Below, one piece after another: positions 46,360 to 56,154 of a stretch of 64,000 bases of DNA (the stretch's first letter is position 1; every line of letters starts with the position of its first letter). The DNA is from Paenibacillus sp. FSL R5-0341 (GTDB lineage Bacteria > Bacillota > Bacilli > Paenibacillales > Paenibacillaceae). The notes beneath the pieces were generated by a model. The model saw nothing but the letters and a program-made list of their open reading frames with translations. It was not told where the DNA came from and searched no databases. Position numbers and translations under genes: made by a program. Location: the NCBI RefSeq assembly GCF_037975235.1, contig NZ_CP150241.1, forward strand, positions 3,844,001 through 3,908,000, written 5' to 3'.

Positions 46360-47202
46360 TTATATGTCCCGCTTGGTTTTCATCAGACGTTCCAGATGGA
46401 GCGTTAGATATAACTGCTCAGAGTGAGTCATGTCATACTGATAGTTCTTATGGATAAAAGTCTCGATCTTGCCAATACATTTAAATGTCTCCGGATAGTT
46501 TTTCCGAACCACTTCATATAAATACTCCTCGGCATCATCATGTGAAGAATGGGTAATGACACGCTGACAGAAATATTTCAAATGGGTAATGAAGCGGAAA
46601 TAGTTGACGCTATCTTCATCCAATTCGACGTTGAAGTGATATTTAATGATATTCATAATCTCCTGCAACAGCTGCATCAGATGAGTGACATCGTTCATGG
46701 AATCATTGACTTCCGCATTGATGAAATGCAAAGCAATATTACAGATTTCATCTTTGGGGAACTCAATATCCAGTCTTTCCTTCAGCAAGGTCAGTGCTTC
46801 TCTGGCCACATCGTACTCCGCTTTATAGAAGTGCTGAACTTCCCAGGAAAGTGGATTACGAGTAATCATTCCTTTTTCCAAGCGTTGAACTGCAAAGTGA
46901 ATGTGATCAGATAGCGAGACATAGATCCCGTCACTGATGGTTTTGTTCAGTTGCGTTCGTGCCAGTGTCACAATATCATCTGTTGCCTGCAGAATCTCAA
47001 TAGGCACTTCAGCTACGATGGATTTAAATTTCTCATAGATCGATGCATCCTGAAGACGGAATACCTTCTCAATCCGCTCTTCATCAATCTCATCGCCTGC
47101 TTTGAACTTAAATCCGATACCCCGGCCGAGGATCAGTAGTTCCTGATTTTTATCATCCACGGTACTGACAATATTGTTATTAAATATCTGTTTAATAATC
47201 AT
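46360..47202 (-). CDS. licT: LicT/BglG-type transcription antiterminator B
   Basis: A 280-aa antiterminator. CAT domain (residues 1-55: MIIKQIFNNNIVSTVDD, GRGIGFKFKAGD), PRD1 (His in DHIHFAVQR and ALHFINAEV) and PRD2 (His in THLKYFCQR and LTLHLERLM). The ATG at 47202 has AGGTGGG upstream, matching the CAT-domain start; the longer frame runs through the leader. It probably binds the RATs before itself and before PTS copy 3. Its PTS partner should phosphorylate the PRDs when the sugar is absent. Confidence 0.94.
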   Translation of the reverse strand: MIIKQIFNNNIVSTVDDKNQELLILGRGIGFKFKAGDEIDEERIEKVFRLQDASIYEKFKSIVAEVPIEILQATDDIVTLARTQLNKTISDGIYVSLSDHIHFAVQRLEKGMITRNPLSWEVQHFYKAEYDVAREALTLLKERLDIEFPKDEICNIALHFINAEVNDSMNDVTHLMQLLQEIMNIIKYHFNVELDEDSVNYFRFITHLKYFCQRVITHSSHDDAEEYLYEVVRKNYPETFKCIGKIETFIHKNYQYDMTHSEQLYLTLHLERLMKTKRDI

Positions 47203-47232
47203 TCTGGACCCACCTGGTTTTTTTTGAGGATT

Positions 47233-47308
47233 AAAAAAGGGCAAAACCAAAACAGAAATAATAAAATCATTTCCATAGTGGTTTTGCCCGCATTACCGGT
47301 AACAAGCC
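47233..47308 (-). promoter_or_regulatory. RAT and overlapping terminator before licT B
   Basis: RAT (47308-47280): GGCTTGTTACCGGTAATG then CGGGCAAAACC. The terminator pairs GGGCAAAACCA (47289-47279) with TGGTTTTGCCC (47249-47239) and ends in six T residues. This is a clear LicT-type switch. Confidence 0.9.
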
Positions 47309-47316
47309 TCGGATCT

Positions 47317-47345
47317 AATTTATCATAACCTGAAAACGGTGTCAA
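47317..47345 (-). promoter_or_regulatory. Promoter of cluster B with perfect cre site
   Basis: Minus strand TTGACA (47345-47340), 17-bp spacer, TAAATT (47322-47317) preceded by an extended TGA. On the plus strand TGAAAACGGTGTCA (47331-47344) fits the cre consensus TGWAANCGNTNWCA at every position and covers the -35. CcpA should repress transcription when a better sugar is present. Confidence 0.8.
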
Positions 47346-47493
47346 CCAAAATTACTGCTACTGCTATTCCACTTCATTCCCTTACATGCGTCATTTTCCT
47401 AAGCTTCCACGTTTCAGGGCACATATGTTTTAATATTCACATGTTGATGCAATTTCAAACGGCTTCATCAAACAACTCATCACTTGCTTTGAA

Positions 47494-47521
47494 CAAAAAA
47501 AGACCCTTCTCTCGAAGGGCC
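47494..47521 (-). terminator. Intrinsic terminator after metallophosphoesterase gene
   Basis: Minus-strand GCCCTTC-GAGA-GAAGGGT stem followed by CTTTTTTT, directly after the stop codon. Confidence 0.9.
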
Positions 47522-47528
47522 CTCTCTA

Positions 47529-48632
47529 TTATTGTTGGAACGTCACATTAATCTGTACAATCTCCGAACGACTGCTTGTGCGAATCGGAGGTCCCCAGAA
47601 GCCAAATCCCGACGTTACGATGGAGTGCATGGAGCCTTTTTGCAAATAACCCCAATCATTCTCGTAAATAGCCTGTGTGATGAACTGAGCCGGTGCGATC
47701 TGACCACGGTGGGTGTGACCAGATACGACTAGATCTACATTGTTTTGCTCGGCAATATCCAGATCATATGGCTGGTGATCCATCATAAGTACTGGTTGAC
47801 TCAAGTCCGTATCTTGCATTAATGTGGCTACTTCTGCACGATCCTTCTCTGTCCGGTCTTTCCGTCCAATTAGGGTGATCTTGTCATCCAAGACGATCTT
47901 GTCATCGTACAAAACTTGCATGTTGCTCTTCTCCAGCGCAGCAATCAGATCTTCAATCGGACCATCGAATTTGTCGTGATTCCCGAGAGAAGCATAAACG
48001 CCGTACGGAGCCTGAATATCACTGATAATGTCGGCAATTCCGCTATTGAGGTACATATCCAGATTGTCATCAATGATATCTCCCGGATACAGCACCAGAT
48101 CCGGCTTCAGAGCATTAATTTCCTCCACCATTCGTTTGGCATGTGCAGGGCCAGATAGAAGTCCGAAGTGCATATCGGCAGCCATGACAATATTAAGCTT
48201 GTCCACACCTTCTACTTTTTTATCAATCTGAATGTTATACGTTCTCACTACCGGGCTATAGGCGTTGAAGATTCCATAACCCATTGTGGACACCAACAGC
48301 ACCAGTGTAACGACTCCTGCCCATTTCTGTGTGTGATGTCTAGGAATGCGGGTTAATCTCAGTAGCCACATCGTCAAGTGAATGACTGGCAAGATCAGCA
48401 ATAACAACGAGAAGATCGCCAGCCAGTAGGAACCGATGATACTAAGAAACGAAATGCTTCCAAATACTCGTGCCAAAATGAAGGAAACGGCAAGGAATAC
48501 AAGCGCTATGATATAAAACCACCGGAATCTGGCGGACACGACAGGTTTCATCCAACTCCACCCGCTCCAGCCTATGTAGAACACTAATAAACCGTATACG
48601 ACCAAAAACAATATACCCGCTAATACAAACAT
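47529..48632 (-). CDS. Membrane metallophosphoesterase, YkuE/YaeI-like
   Basis: A 367-aa protein with four or so N-terminal membrane helices (residues 1-125) and an extracytoplasmic metallophosphatase domain. The five metal motifs are visible: ADMHFG (D-x-H), YPGDIIDD (GDxxD), LGNHDKFD (GNHD), MMDHQP and SGHTHRGQ (GHxH). This is the YkuE/YaeI layout, proposed for lipid or UDP-sugar pyrophosphate hydrolysis. I chose the ATG at 48632; GGAGG is about 11 nt upstream. Confidence 0.9.
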   Translation of the reverse strand: MFVLAGILFLVVYGLLVFYIGWSGWSWMKPVVSARFRWFYIIALVFLAVSFILARVFGSISFLSIIGSYWLAIFSLLLLILPVIHLTMWLLRLTRIPRHHTQKWAGVVTLVLLVSTMGYGIFNAYSPVVRTYNIQIDKKVEGVDKLNIVMAADMHFGLLSGPAHAKRMVEEINALKPDLVLYPGDIIDDNLDMYLNSGIADIISDIQAPYGVYASLGNHDKFDGPIEDLIAALEKSNMQVLYDDKIVLDDKITLIGRKDRTEKDRAEVATLMQDTDLSQPVLMMDHQPYDLDIAEQNNVDLVVSGHTHRGQIAPAQFITQAIYENDWGYLQKGSMHSIVTSGFGFWGPPIRTSSRSEIVQINVTFQQ

Positions 48633-48804
48633 GCCCGGTCTAACCTCCACGTCAATAAGTTTTATTCTGAATTTTCATCACGGATGTAGGTCCGTCTGAA
48701 CAAGTATAACGTAGTTGAAGGGTCAGATCATCTGTTTGCCAAACCCAGATTCGTACATTTTATTACAATTTGATAATATCAAATTCGAACCATTAACGAG
48801 AAAA

Positions 48805-48857
48805 AGCACCCTTGCAGGTACCATGAAGTTAAATTCATGAATGACTGCAAGAATGCT
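48805..48857 (-). terminator. Intrinsic terminator of the zwf-fsa-gnd operon
   Basis: Minus-strand arms AGCATTCTTGCAG (48857-48845) and CTGCAAGGGTGCT (48817-48805) with an inner CATGAATTTAACTTCATG hairpin, followed by TTTTC, about 20 bp after the gnd stop. Confidence 0.85.
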
Positions 48858-48875
48858 ATATATTCGGAACGGATA

Positions 48876-50294
48876 TTACTCGTTAGTGTCCATCCACTGG
48901 AAGTGGAATGAACCTTCTTTGTCCACACGTTTGAATGTGTGCGCACCGAAGTAGTCACGTTGTGCTTGCAGCAAGTTCGCTGGCAAACGCTCCGTACGGT
49001 AGCTGTCGTAGTAAGACAGTGCGCTGGAGAATCCAGGTACCGGAATACCTTGTTTTACAGCAGCCGCTACAACTTCACGCCATGCACCTTGATAAGACTC
49101 AACGATGTTTTGGAAGTATGGATCCAAGAGCAGGTTTTTCAGTGCTGCATCTTTGTCATACGCTTCTTTGATGTTTTGCAGGAACTGCGAACGGATGATG
49201 CAGCCGCCGCGGAAGATCATGGCAATGTTGCCATATTTCAGATCCCAACCATACTCATCGGAAGCTGCACGCATTTGTGCAAATCCTTGAGCGTAGGATA
49301 CGATTTTACTTGCAAACAGCGCTTTACGAACGTTCTCGATGAACGCTTTTTTGTCGCCAGAGAATGCTTCAGTTGCTGGTCCATTAAGGATTTTGCTAGC
49401 TGCTACACGCTCGTCCTTCATGGCAGAAAGGAAACGGGAGAATACGGATTCCGTGATCATGGACAATGGTACGCCGAGATCCAGCGCGCTTTGGCTTGTC
49501 CATTTACCTGTTCCTTTTTGTCCAGCCGCGTCCAGAATAACGTCAACCATTGGTTTACCCGTCTCAGGATCGTATTTGGAGAAGATATCTGCCGTGATTT
49601 CGATCAGGTAGCTGTCCAGCTCCCCTTGATTCCACTCGGTGAAGATCTCATGCAACTCTTCAACGGAAACGTTCAATACGGATTTGAGCAGGTGGTAAGC
49701 CTCACCAATCAACTGCATGTCTCCGTACTCGATACCGTTATGCACCATTTTTACATAGTGTCCGGCGCCGTCTGGTCCGATATAAGTGCTGCAAGCGTCA
49801 TCGCCAACTTTGGCGGAGATCGCTGTCAGGATCGGTTCTACCAACTGATAAGCACTTTCCTGACCGCCTGGCATGATAGCCGGGCCTTTCAGTGCGCCTT
49901 CTTCACCACCGGATACACCTGCGCCGATGAAGCGGAAACCTTTTTCTTCCAGCTCTTTACTGCGACGTTGTGTGTCAGGGAAGTAAGCATTACCTCCGTC
50001 GATAATGATGTCCCCTTGATCCAGATGAGGAAGCAGTTGCTCAATGGTTGCATCTGTCGCTTTACCTGCTTGCACCATAATCAGAATTTTACGCGGAGAC
50101 TCCAGGGACTCTACGAATTCTTCAATGGTGAACGCGCCTGTCAGGTTTTTACCTTCTGCTTCTTTCAGAAGATCGTTCGTTTTCTCCGGGGAACGGTTAA
50201 ATACCGCTACCGAGAAACCTTTGCTTTCAATATTCAAAGCCAGGTTTTTACCCATTACTGCCAATCCAATAACACCAATCTGTTGTTTACTCAT
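48876..50294 (-). CDS. gndA: 6-phosphogluconate dehydrogenase (decarboxylating)
   Basis: A 472-aa NADP-linked enzyme forming ribulose 5-phosphate and CO2 in the oxidative pentose phosphate path. The Rossmann motif is [17 protein letters not shown], the NADP region [10 protein letters not shown], and the catalytic block [19 protein letters not shown]; the C-terminus is intact ([24 protein letters not shown]). Length is standard. The ATG at 50294 lies 5-6 nt behind GGGAGG. It is the third gene of the zwf operon. The NADP-binding Arg (FNRS) favours NADP over NAD. Confidence 0.96.
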   Translation of the reverse strand: MSKQQIGVIGLAVMGKNLALNIESKGFSVAVFNRSPEKTNDLLKEAEGKNLTGAFTIEEFVESLESPRKILIMVQAGKATDATIEQLLPHLDQGDIIIDGGNAYFPDTQRRSKELEEKGFRFIGAGVSGGEEGALKGPAIMPGGQESAYQLVEPILTAISAKVGDDACSTYIGPDGAGHYVKMVHNGIEYGDMQLIGEAYHLLKSVLNVSVEELHEIFTEWNQGELDSYLIEITADIFSKYDPETGKPMVDVILDAAGQKGTGKWTSQSALDLGVPLSMITESVFSRFLSAMKDERVAASKILNGPATEAFSGDKKAFIENVRKALFASKIVSYAQGFAQMRAASDEYGWDLKYGNIAMIFRGGCIIRSQFLQNIKEAYDKDAALKNLLLDPYFQNIVESYQGAWREVVAAAVKQGIPVPGFSSALSYYDSYRTERLPANLLQAQRDYFGAHTFKRVDKEGSFHFQWMDTNE

Positions 50295-50362
50295 TATGTC
50301 CTCCCAATGCTCCATTATTTATATAGGTTTATAGTAAGTTGAAACGAATAAATATTCAGTGA

Positions 50363-51028
50363 TTATTGTACTGTTTTTTTCCAGTCAGCTGCAAATTTGT
50401 CCATACCTTGATCTGTCAGCGGGTGTTTGGAGATTTGTTCAATGACGGAGAATGGAACAGTAGCGATATGTGCTCCCGCCATTGCTACACGTGTAACGTG
50501 ATCCGGATGTCTTACGGAAGCCGCAATAATCTGTGCATCCAGGTTATGTGTACGGAACAATTCAGCAATTTTGGTAACCAATTGTACGCCATCTTCGGAG
50601 ATATCATCAAGACGTCCCAGGAATGGAGATACATATGTTGCACCAGCACGAGCAGCCAGAAGCGCCTGGTTCACAGTGAAGATCAACGTTACATTGGTTT
50701 TCACGCCTTTTTTGGTCAAGTAACGGCAAGCTTCAAGTCCTGCAAGTGTCATTGGCAATTTGATCGTGATGTTTTTGTCACTGTTGTTAATTTTGATCAA
50801 TTCTTCTGCTTGCGCGATCATTTCTTCAGCAGTAAGGGCATCTGGTGTTACTTCCGCAGAAACGGACTCAACTTCAGGTACCAAACGCAGGATTTCTTCG
50901 ATACGATCTTCGAATTTCACACCTTCTTTGGCTACCAAAGAAGGGTTCGTCGTTACGCCAGACAATACGCCGATTTTGTATGCTTTTTGGATATCTTCCA
51001 CGTTAGCTGTATCGATAAAAAATTTCAT
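50363..51028 (-). CDS. tal: Transaldolase / fructose-6-phosphate aldolase (FSA-like)
   Basis: A 221-aa TIM-barrel Schiff-base aldolase of the short transaldolase group. Seen are [30 protein letters not shown], the catalytic Lys in NITIKLPMT, and SPFLGRLDD; the end is typical ([14 protein letters not shown]). Short enzymes of this type in Firmicutes act as transaldolases of the non-oxidative pentose phosphate path, though FSA activity is possible. GGAGG stands 10 nt before the ATG. It is embedded between zwf and gnd in one operon. Confidence 0.95.
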   Translation of the reverse strand: MKFFIDTANVEDIQKAYKIGVLSGVTTNPSLVAKEGVKFEDRIEEILRLVPEVESVSAEVTPDALTAEEMIAQAEELIKINNSDKNITIKLPMTLAGLEACRYLTKKGVKTNVTLIFTVNQALLAARAGATYVSPFLGRLDDISEDGVQLVTKIAELFRTHNLDAQIIAASVRHPDHVTRVAMAGAHIATVPFSVIEQISKHPLTDQGMDKFAADWKKTVQ

Positions 51029-51061
51029 GATTGAATTACCTCCAGATATTTTTATTATGGT

Positions 51062-52585
51062 TTAGAGATTGGCATTAACCGCCAAGGGTGTGCTACTTGC
51101 AACAACAGAATGCTGATCCGCCGGCTCATCAAACCACCAGTGGTGGCCTTCTGCTTCAAGCATAGCATCCGATTCAGCAGGTCCATAGCTGCCCGCAGGA
51201 TACAGGTGAAGTGGCAACAGATTTTCCTGGAATGCGTCCAGAATTGGTTGCACCCAAGCCCAGGACAATTCTACTTCATCCCAGTGAGCAAAGAATGTTG
51301 GATCACCCAGCAAAGCATCACGAATCAGATTCTCGTAAGCTTCCGCGAGGTCACCTTTATCCGGAGAAAGATCGATATGAACCGGTTTGAATTCACCTTT
51401 ATTCTCAGGATCACTTGCATTCAGTTGCAATGTCATGCTCTGATCCGGACTCATCTCTATGACGAGCAGGTTTGGCTTGGAACCTTTGTTTTTCAGGACA
51501 TTCGTCTGGCCTGAAGGTTCTTTGAATTCAATCACGATACGTGTTGATTTCTCCTTCATTCTTTTACCCGTGCGAATGTAAAACGGAACACCACGCCAGA
51601 AGAAATCATCAATTTGCAATTTGGCAGCAATGAACGTGTCATTCATCGTATTCTCCGCTACACCCGGTTCAGCAGCATAAGCATTAACCGGTTGGCCTTG
51701 AATGTTGCCTGCTGCATACTGTCCGCGGATGATGTTTGCACCTACAGTCTGCTTTTGCAATGGCTGGATCGATTCCATGATGTGCTTTTTCTTCAATCCA
51801 ACCTTTTCGGAAGAACTGTTGTATGGAAGCTGAATCGCCATCATCATGAGCAATTGCAGCATATGATTCTGGAACATGTCTCGCACTGCACCTACATGAT
51901 CATAATAGGATGCACGTTCTTCGACACCTACAGTCTCATTCGCCGTAATTTGCACGTTGGAGATGTAACGGTTGTTCCATAACGCCTTCATGATTGGGTT
52001 ACTCTGGTGCAACGTCTCCAGACGTTGTACCATCGGTTTGCCCAAGTAATGGTCAATCCGATAAATCTCTTCTTCCGTGAAGGATTCGCTTAATTTGCGA
52101 TTGAGGTCTCTTGCGGACTGTAGATCGTGACCAAATGGCTTCTCGATAACAAGACGTTTCCAGCCCTCTGTGGAACCCAGCCCACTTTCTTGAATATTCT
52201 CGGCAATCGGTTCGAAGAATTCCGGACCAACCGAGAGATAGAACAAGCGATTGGACGGAATGCCAAGCTCAGCTTCTCTTTGTTCAACTAATCCCAACAG
52301 CTTTATATAATCTTCCTTATGACTTATATTCAATACACTGTAGCGGAAAGCTTTCACAAATGACTTCACAACTTCAGGATCAGCTTGGCGTCTGGAAAAT
52401 TCATTTAATGATTTTTCCACTTGTGCCTGAAAGAATTCATCAGACCACTCTCTACGCCCCAAACCAATCAATGAGAAGGTTTCAGGAAGCTTCTGCTCAA
52501 GATATAAGTTATATAAGGCAGGATATATTTTTCTTTTGGCTAAATCGCCAGTAGCACCAAATAAAACAATGGTAGTTGGTTCCAT
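51062..52585 (-). CDS. zwf: Glucose-6-phosphate 1-dehydrogenase
   Basis: A 507-aa enzyme that starts the oxidative pentose phosphate path. The NADP motif is FGATGDLAKRK, the active-site block RIDHYLGKPMVQR (catalytic His/Lys), and the substrate region VPFYIRTGKRMKEKSTR. Length is standard. AAGGAG lies 9 nt upstream. It is the first gene of zwf-fsa-gnd and divergent from a LysR gene; operators overlap its promoter, so the LysR protein probably tunes NADPH supply. Confidence 0.96.
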   Translation of the reverse strand: MEPTTIVLFGATGDLAKRKIYPALYNLYLEQKLPETFSLIGLGRREWSDEFFQAQVEKSLNEFSRRQADPEVVKSFVKAFRYSVLNISHKEDYIKLLGLVEQREAELGIPSNRLFYLSVGPEFFEPIAENIQESGLGSTEGWKRLVIEKPFGHDLQSARDLNRKLSESFTEEEIYRIDHYLGKPMVQRLETLHQSNPIMKALWNNRYISNVQITANETVGVEERASYYDHVGAVRDMFQNHMLQLLMMMAIQLPYNSSSEKVGLKKKHIMESIQPLQKQTVGANIIRGQYAAGNIQGQPVNAYAAEPGVAENTMNDTFIAAKLQIDDFFWRGVPFYIRTGKRMKEKSTRIVIEFKEPSGQTNVLKNKGSKPNLLVIEMSPDQSMTLQLNASDPENKGEFKPVHIDLSPDKGDLAEAYENLIRDALLGDPTFFAHWDEVELSWAWVQPILDAFQENLLPLHLYPAGSYGPAESDAMLEAEGHHWWFDEPADQHSVVASSTPLAVNANL

Positions 52586-52634
52586 CTCACCGTTCTCCTT
52601 CCAAGTAACTCTGGTTTCTTTGTTGTAGTTACAC

Positions 52635-52670
52635 TATAATACGTTTTATAGCCATACAAGTAATTAATAT
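52635..52670. promoter_or_regulatory. zwf/lysR divergent promoter region with LysR-type site
   Basis: Leftward: ATTACT (52664-52659), 17 bp, TATTAT (52641-52636). Rightward, TATAAT at 52635-52640 overlaps the leftward -10. ATACAAGTAATTAATAT (52654-52670) is an ATA-N11-TAT dyad, fitting the T-N11-A LysR box, and overlaps the poor leftward -35, as expected for an activated promoter. Confidence 0.55.
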
Positions 52671-52697
52671 ATTTCACAGGAGCTATAGACCATATCT

Positions 52698-53582
52698 ATG
52701 ACTACAAATTACGAACTATATAAAGTCTTTTATTGGGCCGCCAAAACGGGCAGTTTGACACAGGCTGCGAAAGCACTGTATATCACTCAACCCAGCGTCA
52801 GTCATGCCATCAAGCAATTGGAAGAGAGCTTTGGTCTTACTTTGTTTTATCGAAATTCCAAGGGTGTAGCGTTGACACAGGAAGGTGTCAGTCTATACTC
52901 CTATATTGAACAATCCCAGATTCTGATCTCGCTTGCGGAAGAAAAAATGGCCGCACTGAAGAACCTCGACAATGGTGAATTGAGGATCGGTGGCAGTGAC
53001 TCCTTATTTAAGCATTACATGTTGGCGTATCTGGAGGAATTCCATACCTTATACCCTAACATCAAGCTGCATCTGAGCCACGGAACCACGCCCGAAGTCA
53101 TTACGTTTCTAAAAGAAGGCAAGATTGATCTTGGCGTTGTTCGCATGCCCATTGTTGATCCACAGCTGGAAGTCAGAGAAAGCATTCAGTTGAAAGACTG
53201 CTTTGTAGCTGGGGAACGTTATGCTCAGTTAAAAGGTAAGGTCATGACGCTTGAGATGCTTCTTGAGCATCAACTGATTCTCTTCTCCCGGAACAGCCGG
53301 GTTCGGATGGCTATAACGGAGTTGTTTAACAGTTATAATTACACGTTGAAGCCTGAGATTGAGGTCGGTAGCGTTGATCTGCTGATTGAATTTGCACGTC
53401 GGGGACTGGGTATTTCCTATGTTACACGTGAATTTATCTCCAAAGAGCTGGAGGAAGGTTCTCTCTTCGAGATTCAGCTTGATGTCCCACTTCCCCCTTC
53501 CCATGTGGGGATTATGACCAAACGCAATATGCCGATTTCTCTGGCAGCCAACCGTTTTATGGATCTCATTTTTAAAGCCTAA
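52698..53582 (+). CDS. LysR family regulator of the pentose phosphate operon
   Basis: A 294-aa regulator. The N-terminal winged helix is complete (residues 5-65: AAKTGSLTQAAKALYITQPS, HAIKQLEESFGL, FYRNSKGVALT) and the C-terminal part is a periplasmic-binding-like ligand domain (ELRIGGSD, LDLGVVRMP-type strand, EVGSVDLLIEFARRGLGISY). It is divergent from zwf with 112 bp between and likely controls zwf-fsa-gnd and itself. The effector may be a pentose phosphate path metabolite; that is inference. Confidence 0.92.
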   Translation: MTTNYELYKVFYWAAKTGSLTQAAKALYITQPSVSHAIKQLEESFGLTLFYRNSKGVALTQEGVSLYSYIEQSQILISLAEEKMAALKNLDNGELRIGGSDSLFKHYMLAYLEEFHTLYPNIKLHLSHGTTPEVITFLKEGKIDLGVVRMPIVDPQLEVRESIQLKDCFVAGERYAQLKGKVMTLEMLLEHQLILFSRNSRVRMAITELFNSYNYTLKPEIEVGSVDLLIEFARRGLGISYVTREFISKELEEGSLFEIQLDVPLPPSHVGIMTKRNMPISLAANRFMDLIFKA

Positions 53583-53610
53583 GTTGGCCACCATGTCAAA
53601 AGGTATAACG

Positions 53611-53652
53611 AAGAGCCCCACCATCCAGTTATGGATGATGAGGCTCTTCGGC
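53611..53652. terminator. Hairpin between lysR and cheA genes
   Basis: Stem CGAAGAGCC / GGCTCTTCG with inner CATCC / GGATG pairs between the convergent lysR and cheA ends. T-runs are weak on both sides, so termination efficiency is uncertain. Confidence 0.5.
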
Positions 53653-53674
53653 CTGCATAATAACTATCTAACGA

Positions 53675-55690
53675 TTAATGACTGACCAGATAGGACGCGT
53701 CCAATATCAGGGCAACCTTACCATTACCAAGAATCGTTGCACCAGAAAGATGATTCATCGCACCCAGATACGTACCCAGCGTTTTAATCACAACTTCCTG
53801 ATTCCCAATGATCTCATCTACTGCGTATGCTGCAATTTTGTCCACGGAACGCACGATCACGAGTGGAATGGTTTTGGATTTGCGGTCCGTTCGTGGATAA
53901 TTCAATTTATCGCACAGTCTGTGAAAGGGTACAATACGACCATGATTCAGAATCGCTTGTTGCCCTTGGATCATCTGAATATCCTCAGGTGAAATTCGAA
54001 CAATCTCTGCAACGTTGTACATCGGCAAGATCAATACACGACCCGATACTTTGACTAACAGACCTTTAATAATTGCCAATGTAAGGGGTAGACGGATCGT
54101 AAACGTGGTGCCCACACCAACCTCTGTATCAATATCAATGATACCGTTGAGTCGTCCGATCTGACTACGCACGATGTCCATTCCAACGCCGCGTCCTGAT
54201 ACTTCACTGACAGAAGAAGCTGTTGAGAAACCAGGCTCAAATATGAGATGCACTGCTTCCTGTGTTGTTAGTCGCGCAGCCTGTTCCTCACTAATAATAC
54301 CTTTGCCCAAAGCGGAAGCCTTGATCTTCTCACCATCGATGCCTTTGCCATCATCTGAATAACGAATGACGACATGATTTTCTTCATGAAATGAAGTTAA
54401 GGTAATTCGTCCTTTGGACGGCTTGCCGTGCTCTGCTCGAACCTCTACACTTTCAATGCCATGATCCGCACTGTTGCGGATGAGATGGATCAGCGGGTCA
54501 CTCAATTCTTCAATAATCATCCGGTCAAGCTCCGTCTCTCCACCTTGAATGACCAGTTCCAGATCTTTACCCAGTTTCTGCGAAAGGTCACGAACCAATC
54601 TCGGGAAACGGCTGAATAGTTGATCAATGGGTAACATACGTGTCTTCATGACACCTTCTTGAAGTTCTTTGATCACCCTGCCCATATGATCGGAAACACC
54701 ACTTATGCTCTGAATGAGTGAGGAAGGTTCCTTGCGTGCACCCGATCCACTAAGATCTGCGAGGGATGTCTGATCAATTAAAAGCTCTCCAACCAGGTTC
54801 ATCAAATGGTCCAGACGTTCAACACTCACACGAACCGTAGGTTGAGCCGTTTTTACTTTCTCTTCCGGACCAGATGTAGCTGCGGTAGTCACGCTTGCTT
54901 TCGTTTGCTCTTTTTCAGAGATTAATTCAACTGGCGCAGAAGTCGCAGCAATCTCATTGGATTCCAGCATATAGGGATCAATCTCCAGCACATGAATATC
55001 CGAGTCTGAAGACAGCTCTGCATTAAGCTGCTGTGGGTCCTTTGAAGTAGCCGTGATGATGATGAACTGACTATAATGATCGTCTTCATTCTCCGCGTCC
55101 GATTGTTTCTCCATGAGTGAAGTAGCGACAACCGTACCACAGATGTCCTCAATGCGTTGCCGCAAAATGTGATACCTGGCTGCTTTCATCATACACTTCT
55201 GCTCCAGCACAATGTGAATGGACAATAACTGCTTGCCTGACACGACAGCCACCTGTGCCACAATCGATTCTGCTGGTTGCAATTGAGGAACTTTAAGTTT
55301 CCCGACTACTGCCGGGTTCTGAATTAAATCCTTTATTTCTCGTACTACCGCCCTAAAATCTGCATAGGCTTCCCCACGGATATACTGATCCCGAAGCACC
55401 TTCATGACGTCCAAAGAGCGGAACAATGTATCAATTAGCTTCGAAGTCATCTCCGGTTTTTTCTCCCGGACCCATTCAAGAGCATACTCCACTTCATGCG
55501 TGAGGTCGCTTAATTCACGGAAATCCATTGTGGATGCCGATCCCTTGATGGTATGGGCTGCCCGAAACAGCGTCTGAACCAGCTCTACAGAAGGCGAAAG
55601 CTCCAATGCCAGCAAAGACTGATCCATACGTTCCAGTTGATCATTCAGTTCTTCGATAAAGATGTCACGGTAGGCAGACAAATCCATCAT
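53675..55690 (-). CDS. cheA: Chemotaxis histidine kinase CheA
   Basis: A 671-aa signalling kinase. HPt domain (residues 1-105) with phospho-His46 in AAHTIKGSAS; a P2-like linker domain (about 135-245); dimerisation helices from about 290 (VSVERLDHLMNLVGELLIDQ); HATPase domain with N box LIHLIRNSADHGIES, G1 YSDDGKGIDG and G2 SEVSGRGVGMDIV; and a CheW-like domain at the end (VSGRVLILPMYNVAEIVRI). It should phosphorylate CheY-like partners, none of which are in the window. It follows cheW and an MCP gene and would form a dedicated chemosensory array. Confidence 0.95.
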   Translation of the reverse strand: MMDLSAYRDIFIEELNDQLERMDQSLLALELSPSVELVQTLFRAAHTIKGSASTMDFRELSDLTHEVEYALEWVREKKPEMTSKLIDTLFRSLDVMKVLRDQYIRGEAYADFRAVVREIKDLIQNPAVVGKLKVPQLQPAESIVAQVAVVSGKQLLSIHIVLEQKCMMKAARYHILRQRIEDICGTVVATSLMEKQSDAENEDDHYSQFIIITATSKDPQQLNAELSSDSDIHVLEIDPYMLESNEIAATSAPVELISEKEQTKASVTTAATSGPEEKVKTAQPTVRVSVERLDHLMNLVGELLIDQTSLADLSGSGARKEPSSLIQSISGVSDHMGRVIKELQEGVMKTRMLPIDQLFSRFPRLVRDLSQKLGKDLELVIQGGETELDRMIIEELSDPLIHLIRNSADHGIESVEVRAEHGKPSKGRITLTSFHEENHVVIRYSDDGKGIDGEKIKASALGKGIISEEQAARLTTQEAVHLIFEPGFSTASSVSEVSGRGVGMDIVRSQIGRLNGIIDIDTEVGVGTTFTIRLPLTLAIIKGLLVKVSGRVLILPMYNVAEIVRISPEDIQMIQGQQAILNHGRIVPFHRLCDKLNYPRTDRKSKTIPLVIVRSVDKIAAYAVDEIIGNQEVVIKTLGTYLGAMNHLSGATILGNGKVALILDASYLVSH

Positions 55691-55704
55691 TCGTGTATAC
55701 CTCC

Positions 55705-56130
55705 CTAACCGCCCAATATTTCGTCCAGTTTCAAAATGCCCACAAGCTTATCTTCCTGTTGACCCACGCCATGGAAAAATCCCTCACGGTTACGACCATA
55801 ACCTCCGGTTGGCGGATGTATTTCCGAATATGTGGTTACCTTGTTCACGCGATCCACGATCAAACCAATATATTCATCCTGATGTCGAACTACGATAATA
55901 CGAGTCGCTCTGGTGTCCGGTTCATCCGACATACCCAGCAGATTCCGCAGGCTCATCACACATACAACCTTGCCGCGCAGATTAACTACCCCTTTGATCT
56001 CTGGGCGGCTAAATGGGATATCTGTGATGCTCAGCATTTTAATAATTTCATGAATTTCTTCGATTCGAATGGCGCAAGTCTCTGCACCTACAGACAGTTC
56101 AATATATTGTTCCTTCTGAAGTGAAGACAT
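55705..56130 (-). CDS. cheW: Chemotaxis coupling protein CheW
   Basis: A 141-aa scaffold that joins the receptor to CheA. The fold pattern is complete: QYIELSVGAETCAIRIEEIH, PEIKGVVNLRGKVVCVMSL, RIIVVRHQDEYIGLIVDRV and the closing KLVGILKLDEIL. It lies 14 bp before cheA and 24 bp after the MCP gene, so all three are co-transcribed. Confidence 0.95.
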   Translation of the reverse strand: MSSLQKEQYIELSVGAETCAIRIEEIHEIIKMLSITDIPFSRPEIKGVVNLRGKVVCVMSLRNLLGMSDEPDTRATRIIVVRHQDEYIGLIVDRVNKVTTYSEIHPPTGGYGRNREGFFHGVGQQEDKLVGILKLDEILGG

Positions 56131-56154
56131 CGATTCACCCTCAATTCGATTTAA

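Noticed and set aside
48939..50342. Long plus-strand ORF of 467 codons
   Set aside because: Antisense to gndA over its entire length, with a Cys/Phe-rich composition typical of shadow frames.
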